A program made the position numbers and the translations under genes. Shown here in pieces: positions 48,004-55,063 of a stretch of DNA of 55,906 bases (position 1 is the first letter of the stretch; each line of letters opens with the position of its first letter). The stretch is from Rubrobacter aplysinae. Its GTDB lineage: Bacteria > Actinomycetota > Rubrobacteria > Rubrobacterales > Rubrobacteraceae. The notes below the pieces were generated by a model. It searched no databases and was not told the origin of the DNA. It worked only from the letters and a program-made list of their open reading frames with translations. Where the stretch lies: positions 1-55,906 of the forward strand of contig NZ_LEKH01000016.1 in the NCBI RefSeq assembly GCF_001029505.1, read 5' to 3'.

Positions 48004-48453
48004 CTAGCTCTGGTTGTTCCCAACCTTGACGCTTTGTGGCTCGGAGAGCGTGGCGTAATCCCGGACCGAGATCTCAAGTACCCCGTTCTCCAGGGAAGTC
48101 TCGACGCCGTCCGCCCGCACACCATGCGGCAGCGTCACGCTCCTCCTGAAGTAGCCGAAGCGGCGCTCCCGGGCGTAGTACTCCCCGCTAGTGTCGCGCG
48201 AGCTCTTCTGCCCGGATATCGTGAGAATACCATCCGACAGCGAGAGGTCTATGCCGTCCTCCCTGACTCCGGGAAGGTCGACCAGCATCACCAGGTCCGA
48301 GCCTTCCGAGACCACGTCCAACTCCGGTGTCCAGGCGTCGGCGTGGCCCCGCTCTTTCTGTACCTCCCCCGGATGGGGACCGCTCATCCAGTTCTCCACG
48401 GCCCGGTTGTTCTCGCTTATGCTGTCGAAGAATCCTCTAAACGGGTTCGTCAT
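48004..48453 (-). CDS. Small heat-shock protein Hsp20 (alpha-crystallin family)
   Basis: This 149-residue protein has an N-terminal FRGFFDSISENNRAVENWM region and an alpha-crystallin domain from DVVSEGSDLVMLVDLPGVREDGIDLSLSDGILTISG to FGYFRRSVTLPHGVRADGVETSLENGVLEISVRD. It holds denatured proteins in oligomers. The C-terminal I-x-I anchor is not clear. GGAAGGAG lies 7 bases before the ATG. It is downstream of the ferritin-like 71-residue gene, with a stable hairpin in between, in a unit that starts at a sigma-B-like promoter. Confidence 0.92.
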   Translation of the reverse strand: MTNPFRGFFDSISENNRAVENWMSGPHPGEVQKERGHADAWTPELDVVSEGSDLVMLVDLPGVREDGIDLSLSDGILTISGQKSSRDTSGEYYARERRFGYFRRSVTLPHGVRADGVETSLENGVLEISVRDYATLSEPQSVKVGNNQS

Positions 48454-48508
48454 GCCTCAACTCCTTCCGTGCAAGGCTTTGAGCGCCCGCACTAGCGTCC
48501 GCCGCGCA

Positions 48509-48534
48509 GGGGGAAGCGGGCTTCCGCCTCCCCC
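48509..48534. other. Intercistronic hairpin between the 71-residue gene and hsp20
   Basis: GGGGGA (48509-48514) pairs with TCCCCC (48529-48534), one mismatch, then GCGG with CCGC around a GCTT loop. It lies in the 99-base space before hsp20 and could stabilise or partly terminate the upstream message. Confidence 0.5.
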
Positions 48535-48552
48535 GTACAGCCTGGCTAGAGC

Positions 48553-48768
48553 CTAGCGCTGGCCCAGGAGGGACTTCGCCCTCTGCGCCCTCTCGGCGTC
48601 CTGCTGCTGGGACTCCCGGAAGAACTGCGCCAGCTCGGTGTCGCCTTCCTTCTCGGCGTCGTCTATGTACTGGGCGTACGTGTAGCCGCCCTCGGCCGCG
48701 CGATTGAGCACGCTGATGAGGTTGTATACCCGATCGCTGAGGCCGGTGTTATCGGTTCCGCCAACCAT
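48553..48768 (-). CDS. Small ferritin-like helical protein, stress-associated
   Basis: 71 residues forming two helices: LSDRVYNLISVLNRAAEGGYTYAQYIDDAEKEGDTELAQFF and QQDAERAQRAKSLL. The same pattern (VYNLISVL, YIxDAEExGDxELAxFF, ExRRRAExAKxLL) recurs in small proteins of many bacteria related to ferritin-like folds, without a demonstrated function. It is the first gene of the hsp20 unit and has a strong TAAGGAGG ribosome site. Confidence 0.75.
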   Translation of the reverse strand: MVGGTDNTGLSDRVYNLISVLNRAAEGGYTYAQYIDDAEKEGDTELAQFFRESQQQDAERAQRAKSLLGQR

Positions 48769-48804
48769 GTTTCCTCCTTACGAGGTTTGCTTACGAAACC
48801 AAGA

Positions 48805-48830
48805 GTACCCTAGAGTGCGCTTCATTAAAC
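48805..48830 (-). promoter_or_regulatory. Sigma-B-like promoter of the hsp20 unit
   Basis: On the minus strand GTTTAA (48825-48830), a 14-base spacer and GGGTAC (48805-48810) match the sigma-B type GTTTAA-N14-GGGTAT. The spacer holds AGCGCACT three bases from each element. The first gene starts about 37 bases downstream. Confidence 0.6.
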
Positions 48831-48857
48831 CAAAGTGCTCTAAAATTCTTTTCGGCA

Positions 48858-50138
48858 TCATTCCCGGCGGTCTCGTCCGCTTTGCCCGCCGATCTCGCCA
48901 CGGCGGTCTCCCGGGAAGGTCGGCGCAGGCTCGGAACCGGTCTCCGGGGGGCGCTCGGGGCCGCCGTCGCGGGCTTGCGGGGGAGTCTGCGGCGTGCCCC
49001 GGTCCCCTCTCCCGGCCGGTGTGCCGGCCTTCGAGACCGGGGGTTTACGCCACGGCTCGAAGAGCAAGGTCTGTCTCAGGTAGCCGAGGGCGGCGGAGAT
49101 TATGGCTATGGCGGGCAGGGCGAAGAGGGCTCCGACGATGCCGTAGAGGGTGGAGGCGGCCATCACGCCGAAGAGCACCCAAAGGGGATGGACGTTCACG
49201 GAGTCGCCGATCACCTTCGGGACGAGGATGTTGCCCTCTATCTGCTGGGCCACGAGAAAGAGGGCGGCCACCACGAGGGCCTGGACCGGGCTCACGAGCA
49301 ACGCCACCGCGACCGCCGGCACGGCCCCGAGGAATGCCCCGATCACGGGTATAAACTCCATGAGCCCGACCCAGAGGCCGAGCGCTATGGCGTAGCTTCC
49401 GATGGTGAACTGCACTATCGCCCACCCTATGACCCCCATGAGCAGGCACAGGAGGAGCTGACCCTTGATGAACTTGACGAAACGCTGCTCGACCACCTCC
49501 AGCATCTGTACGGTCTGGTCGCGCACGGTCTCCGGCAGCGCCCAGAGCGCCGCGCCCGTCACCCTCTCGCGGTCCACGAGCAGGTAGATGGAGATGATCG
49601 CGAGCAGGAAAAGGTTGAATACCGTGCCGAACACGCCGCCGACGAAGCCGGTGAGCGCCCTGGAGACGGTCTGCCCGGAGGGCGCCGCCTTCTGGGCGCG
49701 GCTCATCAAGGACTGGCGGTCGAGGCTGCCGATCTGATCCCCGAGGTACGGGATGGACCGGGCGCGGTCCACGAGCTGCGTGGCGCCGTCCACCAGGATC
49801 TGGGGGTTGCTGAAGAGGCTCTGTATCTGCCGGACCGCCGGCACGACCAGTGCCAGCCCCGCCACGCCGAGCACCGTCCCCAGTACGGCGAAGACCCCGA
49901 GCACCGCCACGACCCTCGGTACCCTCCGGCCCTCCAGCCGCTTCACGACCGGGTTGAGCACGTAGGCCAGTATCGCCGCCGCGAGGAAGATCAAGAGCAC
50001 CCCCACGAGCTGGCGCACCAGCACCACGAGCAGCAATATGCCGACGGCGAGTGCTATGTACTGCACGTAGTCGGCGATGACCAGCCTGCGCGGACCATCC
50101 TCTTCGTACCTCTCGTGCCTCTCGGACCTCTCGGGCAT
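48858..50138 (-). CDS. AI-2E-family (PerM-type) membrane transporter
   Basis: This 426-residue protein has about eight helices. VIADYVQYIALAVGILLLVVLVRQLVGVLLIFLAAAILAYVLNPVVKRLEGR opens the family, the extracellular-type domain follows (about 90-190), and GVIGWAIVQFTIGSYAIALGLWVGLMEFIPVIGAFLGAVPAV is the signature of AI-2E/PerM proteins. VNVHPLWVLFGVMAAS and GALFALPAIAII complete it. Members export autoinducer-2 or act as Na+/H+ antiporters. A disordered Pro/Gly/Arg-rich tail of about 70 residues is unusual. The N-terminus PERSERHERYEED derives from a 9-bp repeat. It is read from a sigma-B-like promoter. Confidence 0.83.
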   Translation of the reverse strand: MPERSERHERYEEDGPRRLVIADYVQYIALAVGILLLVVLVRQLVGVLLIFLAAAILAYVLNPVVKRLEGRRVPRVVAVLGVFAVLGTVLGVAGLALVVPAVRQIQSLFSNPQILVDGATQLVDRARSIPYLGDQIGSLDRQSLMSRAQKAAPSGQTVSRALTGFVGGVFGTVFNLFLLAIISIYLLVDRERVTGAALWALPETVRDQTVQMLEVVEQRFVKFIKGQLLLCLLMGVIGWAIVQFTIGSYAIALGLWVGLMEFIPVIGAFLGAVPAVAVALLVSPVQALVVAALFLVAQQIEGNILVPKVIGDSVNVHPLWVLFGVMAASTLYGIVGALFALPAIAIISAALGYLRQTLLFEPWRKPPVSKAGTPAGRGDRGTPQTPPQARDGGPERPPETGSEPAPTFPGDRRGEIGGQSGRDRRE

Positions 50139-50154
50139 TACCTTCCTCTCGTAA

Positions 50155-50205
50155 AGTCCCTGCCGTTCGCGCCGGTGTTCAGTCCCTGCCGTTCGCGCCG
50201 GTGTT
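50155..50205. repeat. Exact 25-bp tandem duplication
   Basis: A 25-base segment beginning AGTCCCTGCC and ending GCCGGTGTT occurs at 50155-50179 and again, identically, at 50181-50205. It lies in the leader between the sigma-B-like promoter and the AI-2E-family start. Confidence 0.9.
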
Positions 50206-50210
50206 GCCTC

Positions 50211-50236
50211 TTACCCAAAAGTGCGCTAGAGTACAC
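50211..50236 (-). promoter_or_regulatory. Sigma-B-like promoter of the AI-2E-family gene
   Basis: On the minus strand GTGTAC (50231-50236), a 14-base spacer and GGGTAA (50211-50216). The spacer again has AGCGCACT three bases from each element, identical to the hsp20 promoter. Further AGTRCNCT-type octamers lie on the plus strand at 50220, 50230 and 50240. Confidence 0.55.
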
Positions 50237-50289
50237 TAAAATACTCTCAAGAGCTTAGTCGTAATCGTTTTGTCGTATATCCGTAGGTC

Positions 50290-51102
50290 GTGGCAGGCGG
50301 CGGGAAGGTGGATCGCGTGGACCGGGCTGCCAGAGGGGGCGCATTGCGGGGCGCATTATCGGAGAGCAAGGAGATACTGGAGGTGGGGGAGGTCGCCGCT
50401 TACCTGGGGGTCGGAAACGTCACGGTACACCGCTGGTGCCGGGACGGCCGGCTGCCGTGCTTCAAGGCCGGGCGACTGTGGCGTATCCGGCGCGGGGCGC
50501 TGGAGGAGTTCATGGAGCGTGGCGAGCAGCCCGAGACGCTGGCCGGCAGGCTGAGGTCTTTTATCGAGGTGCCGGACAACGTGCTCGGCATCGCCCAGAG
50601 CGTGGACCTGATGCACCGGCTGGATGCGGCGTTTTTCAAGGTCGGTGAGGCCCGTGGCGGGGTCTTGATCAAGTACCACGCCGGTGCCTCGGGGACCGGC
50701 CTCGAGCGGCTGAAGTCCTCTCTCGAACGGCACGGCTTCGAGGCCCGGAGGCTGGAGGGAGAGGGGCGGTTCCGGATGCTGGCGGACGTGTCCAAGCCGG
50801 GGCAGCGGGCCGAGGAGCTCCAGCGGCTCGCCTCTGAAGAGCCCGTGGACGGACGCTCGGTCTGGGCCGCCTTCAACTGGGAGGAGCGGCTGAGCCTGGA
50901 CGCCTCGCTGGAGCAGCAGAGGTCGCTTACCAGGTTCGTCGAGGGTAGCTCGGTGGTGGTCAAGACCAGCGTGCTCGAGGAGGCGCTCGGGGAGTGGCCG
51001 GACGGTGGTGACCGCCGGGCCCAGCTCCAGCATTCTGGCTCCATATGGCTCTCCGAGGAGGGGATGTCCCTGAGCCGTACCAGCCCCACGCCCCCGGATT
51101 AG
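50290..51102 (+). CDS. Excisionase-type HTH regulator with a MEDS-like sensor domain
   Basis: 270 residues. EILEVGEVAAYLGVGNVTVHRWCRDGRLPCFKAGRLWRIRRGALEEF near residue 35 is a MerR/excisionase-like DNA-binding helix-turn-helix. The rest (about 85-260) resembles the sensory domain of DcmR-type (MEDS) proteins, with VWAAFNWEERLSLDASLEQQRSLTRF and VVVKTSVLEEALGEWP then QHSGSIWLSE. The signal is unknown. GTG at 50290 is listed; a GTG at 50308 is possible. It diverges from the AI-2E-family gene and heads a run of small genes it may control. Confidence 0.7.
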   Translation: MAGGGKVDRVDRAARGGALRGALSESKEILEVGEVAAYLGVGNVTVHRWCRDGRLPCFKAGRLWRIRRGALEEFMERGEQPETLAGRLRSFIEVPDNVLGIAQSVDLMHRLDAAFFKVGEARGGVLIKYHAGASGTGLERLKSSLERHGFEARRLEGEGRFRMLADVSKPGQRAEELQRLASEEPVDGRSVWAAFNWEERLSLDASLEQQRSLTRFVEGSSVVVKTSVLEEALGEWPDGGDRRAQLQHSGSIWLSEEGMSLSRTSPTPPD

Positions 51103-51493
51103 GGGGTTAGGGGAGCAGGCTCTGATCAGATTTTTCGGGAGATACGGTAGGCTCGGGAAAGGCGCGGGAGCCGGGCCGTAGCCAGAGAGGGTTTCGTTAG
51201 AGGGTTACCGGGAAAAGATGAGCCGGTAGACGGATGAGACTCCTTCACTCTCGGATACGCCTGGACCGTGAGCGGCCTCGTGGCCGGTGGATCTCGCTCT
51301 CCGACGAGGGTGCGGGGCTTGGCGGCGTCCGAGGCCCCGGCCTGGAGTCGGGTGTCCTCCCGGAGAGCGGTCGGGTTGCGATAGGCCGTCTCCCCGGTCC
51401 CGGCGTACCCCGGCGGGGGTCTCTCTGGTGGTGAAAAGACGTTGCTACAACGTGGCATAGAGGCTGAAAGACGATAAGAGAAAGGATGAAGAG
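51103..51493. other. Intergenic region before the 123-residue gene
   Basis: 390 bases without a supported gene. The minus-strand frame at 51126-51458 has no ribosome site and Pro/Arg-rich nonsense composition. TACAAC near 51445 may be a -10. Nothing else is clear. Confidence 0.5.
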
Positions 51494-51865
51494 ATGTCAG
51501 AAGCGCAGATAAGTACCCAGGACCTCGACAGTACGCTCACGAACCTCGGAAACGGGGTAAGAGAGCTGGTGCTGGATAGGGCTATAGCTGAAGTTTCCGG
51601 CTGGCAGCGTAAGCTGGAAGCCTCCGGCGAGGAGGATCTCGTGGACATATCGCGGGATCTTCTCCAGCTCCGTGAGGAGCTTGACAAGGGTGTCGGCGAC
51701 GGCGGACTGGATACCGGAGCCGTAGGCGAGCTGCTCAACAAGCTCGGCTCCAAGGTCCAGGCCGTGGCGGATAAAAGGGGCACCTCGGCCGGTCCCGGCG
51801 TAGAGGAGAAGCTCAAGGCCCTCGGCGGCCTGCTCTCCAACGAGGCGGCCTCCATCTCCAGCTAG
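51494..51865 (+). CDS. Small acidic helical protein, unknown
   Basis: 123 residues, helical and acidic (TQDLDSTLTNLGNGVRELVLDRAIAEVSGWQRKLEASGEEDLVDISRDLLQLREELDKG). No signal, no membrane helix, no cysteine. The W-Q-R-K-L-E-A centre might be a small fold of its own. A GAAAGGA site precedes the ATG. First of five small genes on this strand. Confidence 0.6.
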   Translation: MSEAQISTQDLDSTLTNLGNGVRELVLDRAIAEVSGWQRKLEASGEEDLVDISRDLLQLREELDKGVGDGGLDTGAVGELLNKLGSKVQAVADKRGTSAGPGVEEKLKALGGLLSNEAASISS

Positions 51866-51872
51866 CGAGACC

Positions 51873-51926
51873 GCGCAAGACCACGCGAGGCCGCCACGGA
51901 GTGCGCGGCGGAGTGCGGTCTTGCGC
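51873..51926 (+). terminator. Long 10-bp stem hairpin after the 123-residue gene
   Basis: GCGCAAGACC (51873-51882) pairs perfectly with GGTCTTGCGC (51917-51926) across a 34-base loop that holds an inner CCGCC/GGCGG pair. Same layout as the hairpin after groES. Confidence 0.65.
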
Positions 51927-51999
51927 CGTGGCGCGGGGAAAGTAGAGCTACGGCCTAAATACCAGAGCTAAGAGTGCAGAGACGAGAAAAGGAGCGGAC

Positions 52000-52389
52000 G
52001 TGCAGTATCAGGAGTTTGTGAATCGGGTAAACGAGCAGATACAGACCCGGGCCCCGGGCGACGCCGAGCTCGCCATCCAGGCAACGCTGTCCACCCTCGG
52101 CGAGCGCATAAGCGGCGGAGAGGCGGAGAACCTCGCGGCCCAGTTGCCCGCCGAGCTACAGACACAGCTAGAGTCCGGTAATCAGTCGGAGGAGGCCGAG
52201 CCCTTCTCACTGGACGAGTTCTACCTGAGGGTCGCCGAGCGGGAAGGGGTCTCCTCGCCGGACGCGGCCGTGGAGCACGCTAGCACGGTGATGGAGCAGC
52301 TCACGCGGGCGGTGACCGGCGGCGAGCTCGCGGACATCCAGCGCCAGCTCCCGGAGGAGTTCGAGCCGCTCTTCAACAAGCGGAGCTAA
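52000..52389 (+). CDS. DUF2267 family protein
   Basis: 129 residues. The two halves repeat the DUF2267 pattern: YQEFVNRVNEQIQTRAPGDAELAIQATLSTLGERISGGEAENLAAQLPAELQ and FSLDEFYLRVAEREGVSSPDAAVEHASTVMEQLTRAVTGGELADIQRQLPEEFEPLF. Such proteins occur near stress and DNA-repair genes in actinobacteria and cyanobacteria, but have no proven role. GTG has AAAAGGAG 6 bases before it. Confidence 0.85.
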   Translation: MQYQEFVNRVNEQIQTRAPGDAELAIQATLSTLGERISGGEAENLAAQLPAELQTQLESGNQSEEAEPFSLDEFYLRVAEREGVSSPDAAVEHASTVMEQLTRAVTGGELADIQRQLPEEFEPLFNKRS

Positions 52390-52631
52390 CGGAGCTAAAA
52401 CGCGGAGCCAGGAGCCCCTCGGGGTAGGAACTTACGCGCATTTCCCGTACAGTCCCTTACAGGAGCCTTTACCGGGAGTGGGAGCAAACTGGGCCAGTAT
52501 GCGGCTCTCCGAGCTCGATAAGCTCTCGATAAGAGAGCCGGGCAAGGAAGATCAGGCAAGAGTAGATAGAAGCGCAGAAGATAGAACCGCAGAGCAAAGA
52601 AGAGCAGAAGAAGAGCAGAGGAAGAACCACA
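52390..52631. other. Intergenic region with a nested hairpin and a purine-rich leader
   Basis: GGCTCTC (52503-52509) pairs with GAGAGCC (52533-52539), enclosing GAGCT/AGCTC (52511-52525). From about 52540 to 52625 the sequence is almost pure AG on the plus strand (AAGAGCAGAAGAAGAGCAG). This would make an unstructured, purine-rich leader just before the next gene. Confidence 0.5.
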
Positions 52632-53444
52632 TTGAGCGTAATGACCATCACCCAGATAGCCTCCACCGTCTCCAGCATTCTGGTGGGCTTCATCTTCGCC
52701 TACCTGTACTGGCGGCTCGTGAAGCTCCAGAGATACACCATAGACGAGCAGCGGGAGCAGAGGATCTCCGGCGGGCGGCCCCAGATCATCGTCGAGGCCG
52801 ATTACCGGAGGCTGCCGGAGATAGACCTCGTCGTGCGCAACGTCGGCGGCGGTCCGGCGAAGAACATAGGCTTCGACTTTTCGGCGAACATAAAGAGCTC
52901 GACCGGGTTCGTCCTGACCGACCTCTTCTACCTCAGGGACGGCATGGACTTCCTTGCGCCGGGCGGGGAGATCCGGTGCCTCTGGGACGACATGCACTCT
53001 CTCGAGGAGACGCTCAAGGAGGAAGGCCTCCAGCACGGTATCCGGGTAAGGACCTTCTACGAGGGCATGAACGGGGATGACTACGACGAGAGCTACGGCA
53101 TAAACCCGCTCCTCTACCAGGGCATCCGCAACGCCACCCGCCGGGACATGGACGATCTCGTCGAGGTCCTGGAAGAGCGGCTGCCGGGCGGCACGGGCGA
53201 CCAGTCCCCGGACAGCGCGGAGGAGTTCGAGCAGCAGCGGGACGAAGGAGAGCACTCAGACCAAGAAGACCAAGAAGGTCAAGAGGGGCAAGACGGTCAG
53301 GAGCAGCAGCCGGACGGTGAGCAGAGGCCCCAGGGCCGAAAAGAAGGGCATGACGGGAGCAGTACATACGGCTCCTGGGCCGCCCGCACCACGCCGGACT
53401 GGGCCTCTTCCGACGCCGCCTCCGAACCCACTAACAATCAGTAA
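52632..53444 (+). CDS. Membrane-anchored protein with disordered acidic tail, unknown
   Basis: 270 residues. An N-terminal helix (TITQIASTVSSILVGFIFAYLYWRLVKL) anchors it. Residues about 48-165 form a beta-rich cytosolic or extracytosolic domain (PQIIVEADYRRLPEIDLVVRNVGGGPAKNIGFDF), comparable to domains in phage-defence or sensing proteins but not assignable. The tail is low-complexity (DQEDQEGQEGQDGQEQQPDGEQ) and is encoded by short GACCAAGAA-like repeats. TTG at 52632 or ATG at 52641 may be the start. Confidence 0.65.
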   Translation: MSVMTITQIASTVSSILVGFIFAYLYWRLVKLQRYTIDEQREQRISGGRPQIIVEADYRRLPEIDLVVRNVGGGPAKNIGFDFSANIKSSTGFVLTDLFYLRDGMDFLAPGGEIRCLWDDMHSLEETLKEEGLQHGIRVRTFYEGMNGDDYDESYGINPLLYQGIRNATRRDMDDLVEVLEERLPGGTGDQSPDSAEEFEQQRDEGEHSDQEDQEGQEGQDGQEQQPDGEQRPQGRKEGHDGSSTYGSWAARTTPDWASSDAASEPTNNQ

Positions 53445-53451
53445 AGCATCA

Positions 53452-53478
53452 GTAAACGATCAGCCAAGCCCAGGGTAC
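53452..53478 (+). promoter_or_regulatory. Possible third sigma-B-like promoter
   Basis: GTAAAC (53452-53457), a 15-base spacer and GGGTAC (53473-53478) lie 17 bases before the 106-residue gene. The -10 is identical to that of hsp20 but the -35 is weak and the spacer box is absent. Confidence 0.3.
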
Positions 53479-53495
53479 CTGGAGTAGAAGGAGAG

Positions 53496-53816
53496 ATGGC
53501 GATGGCACTTACGGAGTTCAGCGAGCACCAGACACAGCAGATGCTACAGGCGGTTCGCGGTTGGCTGGGCCGTCAGCAGGAGGCACAGGGAGGCCAGTCG
53601 TCGGGGGGCGGCTACGTGAAGCTAGACGCTGACACCGTAGAGAGCCTGGGGAGCGACTTCGGCCTCGACAAGCCCTCTTCCCACAGGCTGCTAATAGACC
53701 TGGTGGAAGAAGGCTATCTGGACGCGGAGTGTCATACCTCAGGCTCGGAGGTGACCCCGCTGCGCCACGCGGAGGTAAGAGGGCTGACCGACAAGGCCGC
53801 CGGAGAGCTCTCCTAG
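53496..53816 (+). CDS. Small protein, possible winged helix, unknown
   Basis: 106 residues. LTEFSEHQTQQMLQAVRGWLGRQQ, then VKLDADTVESLGSDFGLDKPSSHRLLIDLVEEGYLDAECHTSG and VTPLRHAEVRGLTDKAAGEL look like helix-turn-helix with a wing, but no family matches. The second ATG (53502) has the better distance from AGGAG, so the protein may start MALTEF. Confidence 0.6.
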   Translation: MAMALTEFSEHQTQQMLQAVRGWLGRQQEAQGGQSSGGGYVKLDADTVESLGSDFGLDKPSSHRLLIDLVEEGYLDAECHTSGSEVTPLRHAEVRGLTDKAAGELS

Positions 53817-53905
53817 CCCGAGAGCCCGGTAGGTACACCCGGTTTCATCCGGGCCATTCGCATCATCCACGCTATTCACGTCCGTTTACAGGGAGGAGGC
53901 CGCTA

Positions 53906-54211
53906 ATGGCCGACCGGAGCAAGAGGGAGCGGAAGTTGATCTCGCTCATGATCAACGACTTTGAGGCCGCCGAGCTTAGTGAGGCGCGGATGAGCGAGCT
54001 GACCTCCGAGGTCGAAAACCTCTCCGACGAGGAGCTCGGGGACATGCTAACCACCCGGCTCGGGCTGTCCGGCGCGAGCAGCGAGGCGGAGCTAGACGAG
54101 GCCCTGGATAACGTATCGGAGCCGGAGTTGATCTCCGGTTCCGGGCTGGACGACTTTACGCGCGCACCGGACATGAGCCACGAGCCACGCCCGGAGGAGC
54201 GCGAAGGATAA
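53906..54211 (+). CDS. Small acidic protein, unknown
   Basis: 101 residues, acidic (ELTSEVENLSDEELGDMLTTRLGLSGASSEAELDEALDNVSEPE). GGGAGGAGG lies 6 bases before ATG 53906, which decides the start although the frame is open to 53729. Composition resembles small adaptor or stress proteins. No family recognised. Confidence 0.6.
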   Translation: MADRSKRERKLISLMINDFEAAELSEARMSELTSEVENLSDEELGDMLTTRLGLSGASSEAELDEALDNVSEPELISGSGLDDFTRAPDMSHEPRPEEREG

Positions 54212-54349
54212 GGATCACCCGGCCCGGGGCGCGTGTAGACGGCCGATCAAACCTCCCGTAAAGTCCCACAAAGCTCGACAAAGTCCCGGAAAGAGCCCGG
54301 CAGCACAGATAAGCCCACTCCGTCAGGATGTGCCACCGCCAGGGAATGT

Positions 54350-55063
54350 TCAGACTGGGCTTCCCGTGCCTCCGGAGCAGCCGTTACCGGAGAGCGGAGC
54401 CGTCTGGCTAATACGGAACTGCTCGACGAATTGATCGAGTCGGGGGTCGCCAGCCTCTTCGAGACGGAGTTGGTTTCTCCAGGCGGTCACGGTCACCGGG
54501 GCGGGCTGATCCGGATACGGGCTTACGAGCACATACTCCTCGTCCGAGTAAGAGCGCAGGGTATCCACCTGCCGCTGCGGGAGATCCGGCCCGTAGGTGA
54601 TCCAGACCGCGCCGTGATCCAGGCTGTGGACCGCGTTCTCGTCCCGCACCGGCTCCGGATAGAACCCGCAGTTCTGCCACAGCGGGCCGTGGTCTCCGTT
54701 GGTCGGCGGCGTCCGCTCGTAGTCCACCTCGCCCTCGACGAGGCCGTTCGTCGTTGCCGGATACGTCTTTACGCCTTCCGGCGGGTTCTCCGGTGGCGGC
54801 TGTGCCGGGTCTGGCTCTCCGCCGCCCGCCGGCAGCATGCTCGAGTTCTCCTCCGGACCGACGGTCGCCTCCGCCGGTGTTAGCCCGCTTTCAGAGGCTC
54901 CAGAGGCCTTAGAGGCCCGCTCCTCTCCGCTTTTCGAGGTCGCCGCGGTGCCGTTCGTAGTCTCGAAATCGGCCTCCCCCGAGCCCCCGCCACAGGATGC
55001 GGACAGCACCACGAGGGCGAGCATGAGAAAGACCGCCGGGATACGGGTTTTCGTGCTCTCCAC
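54350..55063 (-). CDS. DUF3105 lipoprotein
   Basis: 237 residues. The signal peptide ends at lipobox LSASC (cysteine about 24). A Ser/Glu/Pro-rich linker (residues about 28-105) leads to the DUF3105 domain: GLVEGEVDYERTPPTNGDHGPLWQNCGFYPEPVRDENAVHSLDHGAVWITYGPDLP and VLVSPYPDQPAPVTVTAWRNQLRLEEAGDPRLDQFVEQFR. The family is surface-exposed in actinobacteria and has a conserved His-rich core that may bind metal; its activity is unknown. AGGAGAG precedes the GTG. Confidence 0.88.
   Translation of the reverse strand: MESTKTRIPAVFLMLALVVLSASCGGGSGEADFETTNGTAATSKSGEERASKASGASESGLTPAEATVGPEENSSMLPAGGGEPDPAQPPPENPPEGVKTYPATTNGLVEGEVDYERTPPTNGDHGPLWQNCGFYPEPVRDENAVHSLDHGAVWITYGPDLPQRQVDTLRSYSDEEYVLVSPYPDQPAPVTVTAWRNQLRLEEAGDPRLDQFVEQFRISQTAPLSGNGCSGGTGSPV

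Noticed and set aside
51126-51458. 110-residue minus-strand frame
   Set aside because: Pro/Arg/Thr-rich composition typical of a spurious frame in GC-rich DNA, no ribosome site, no recognisable motif.
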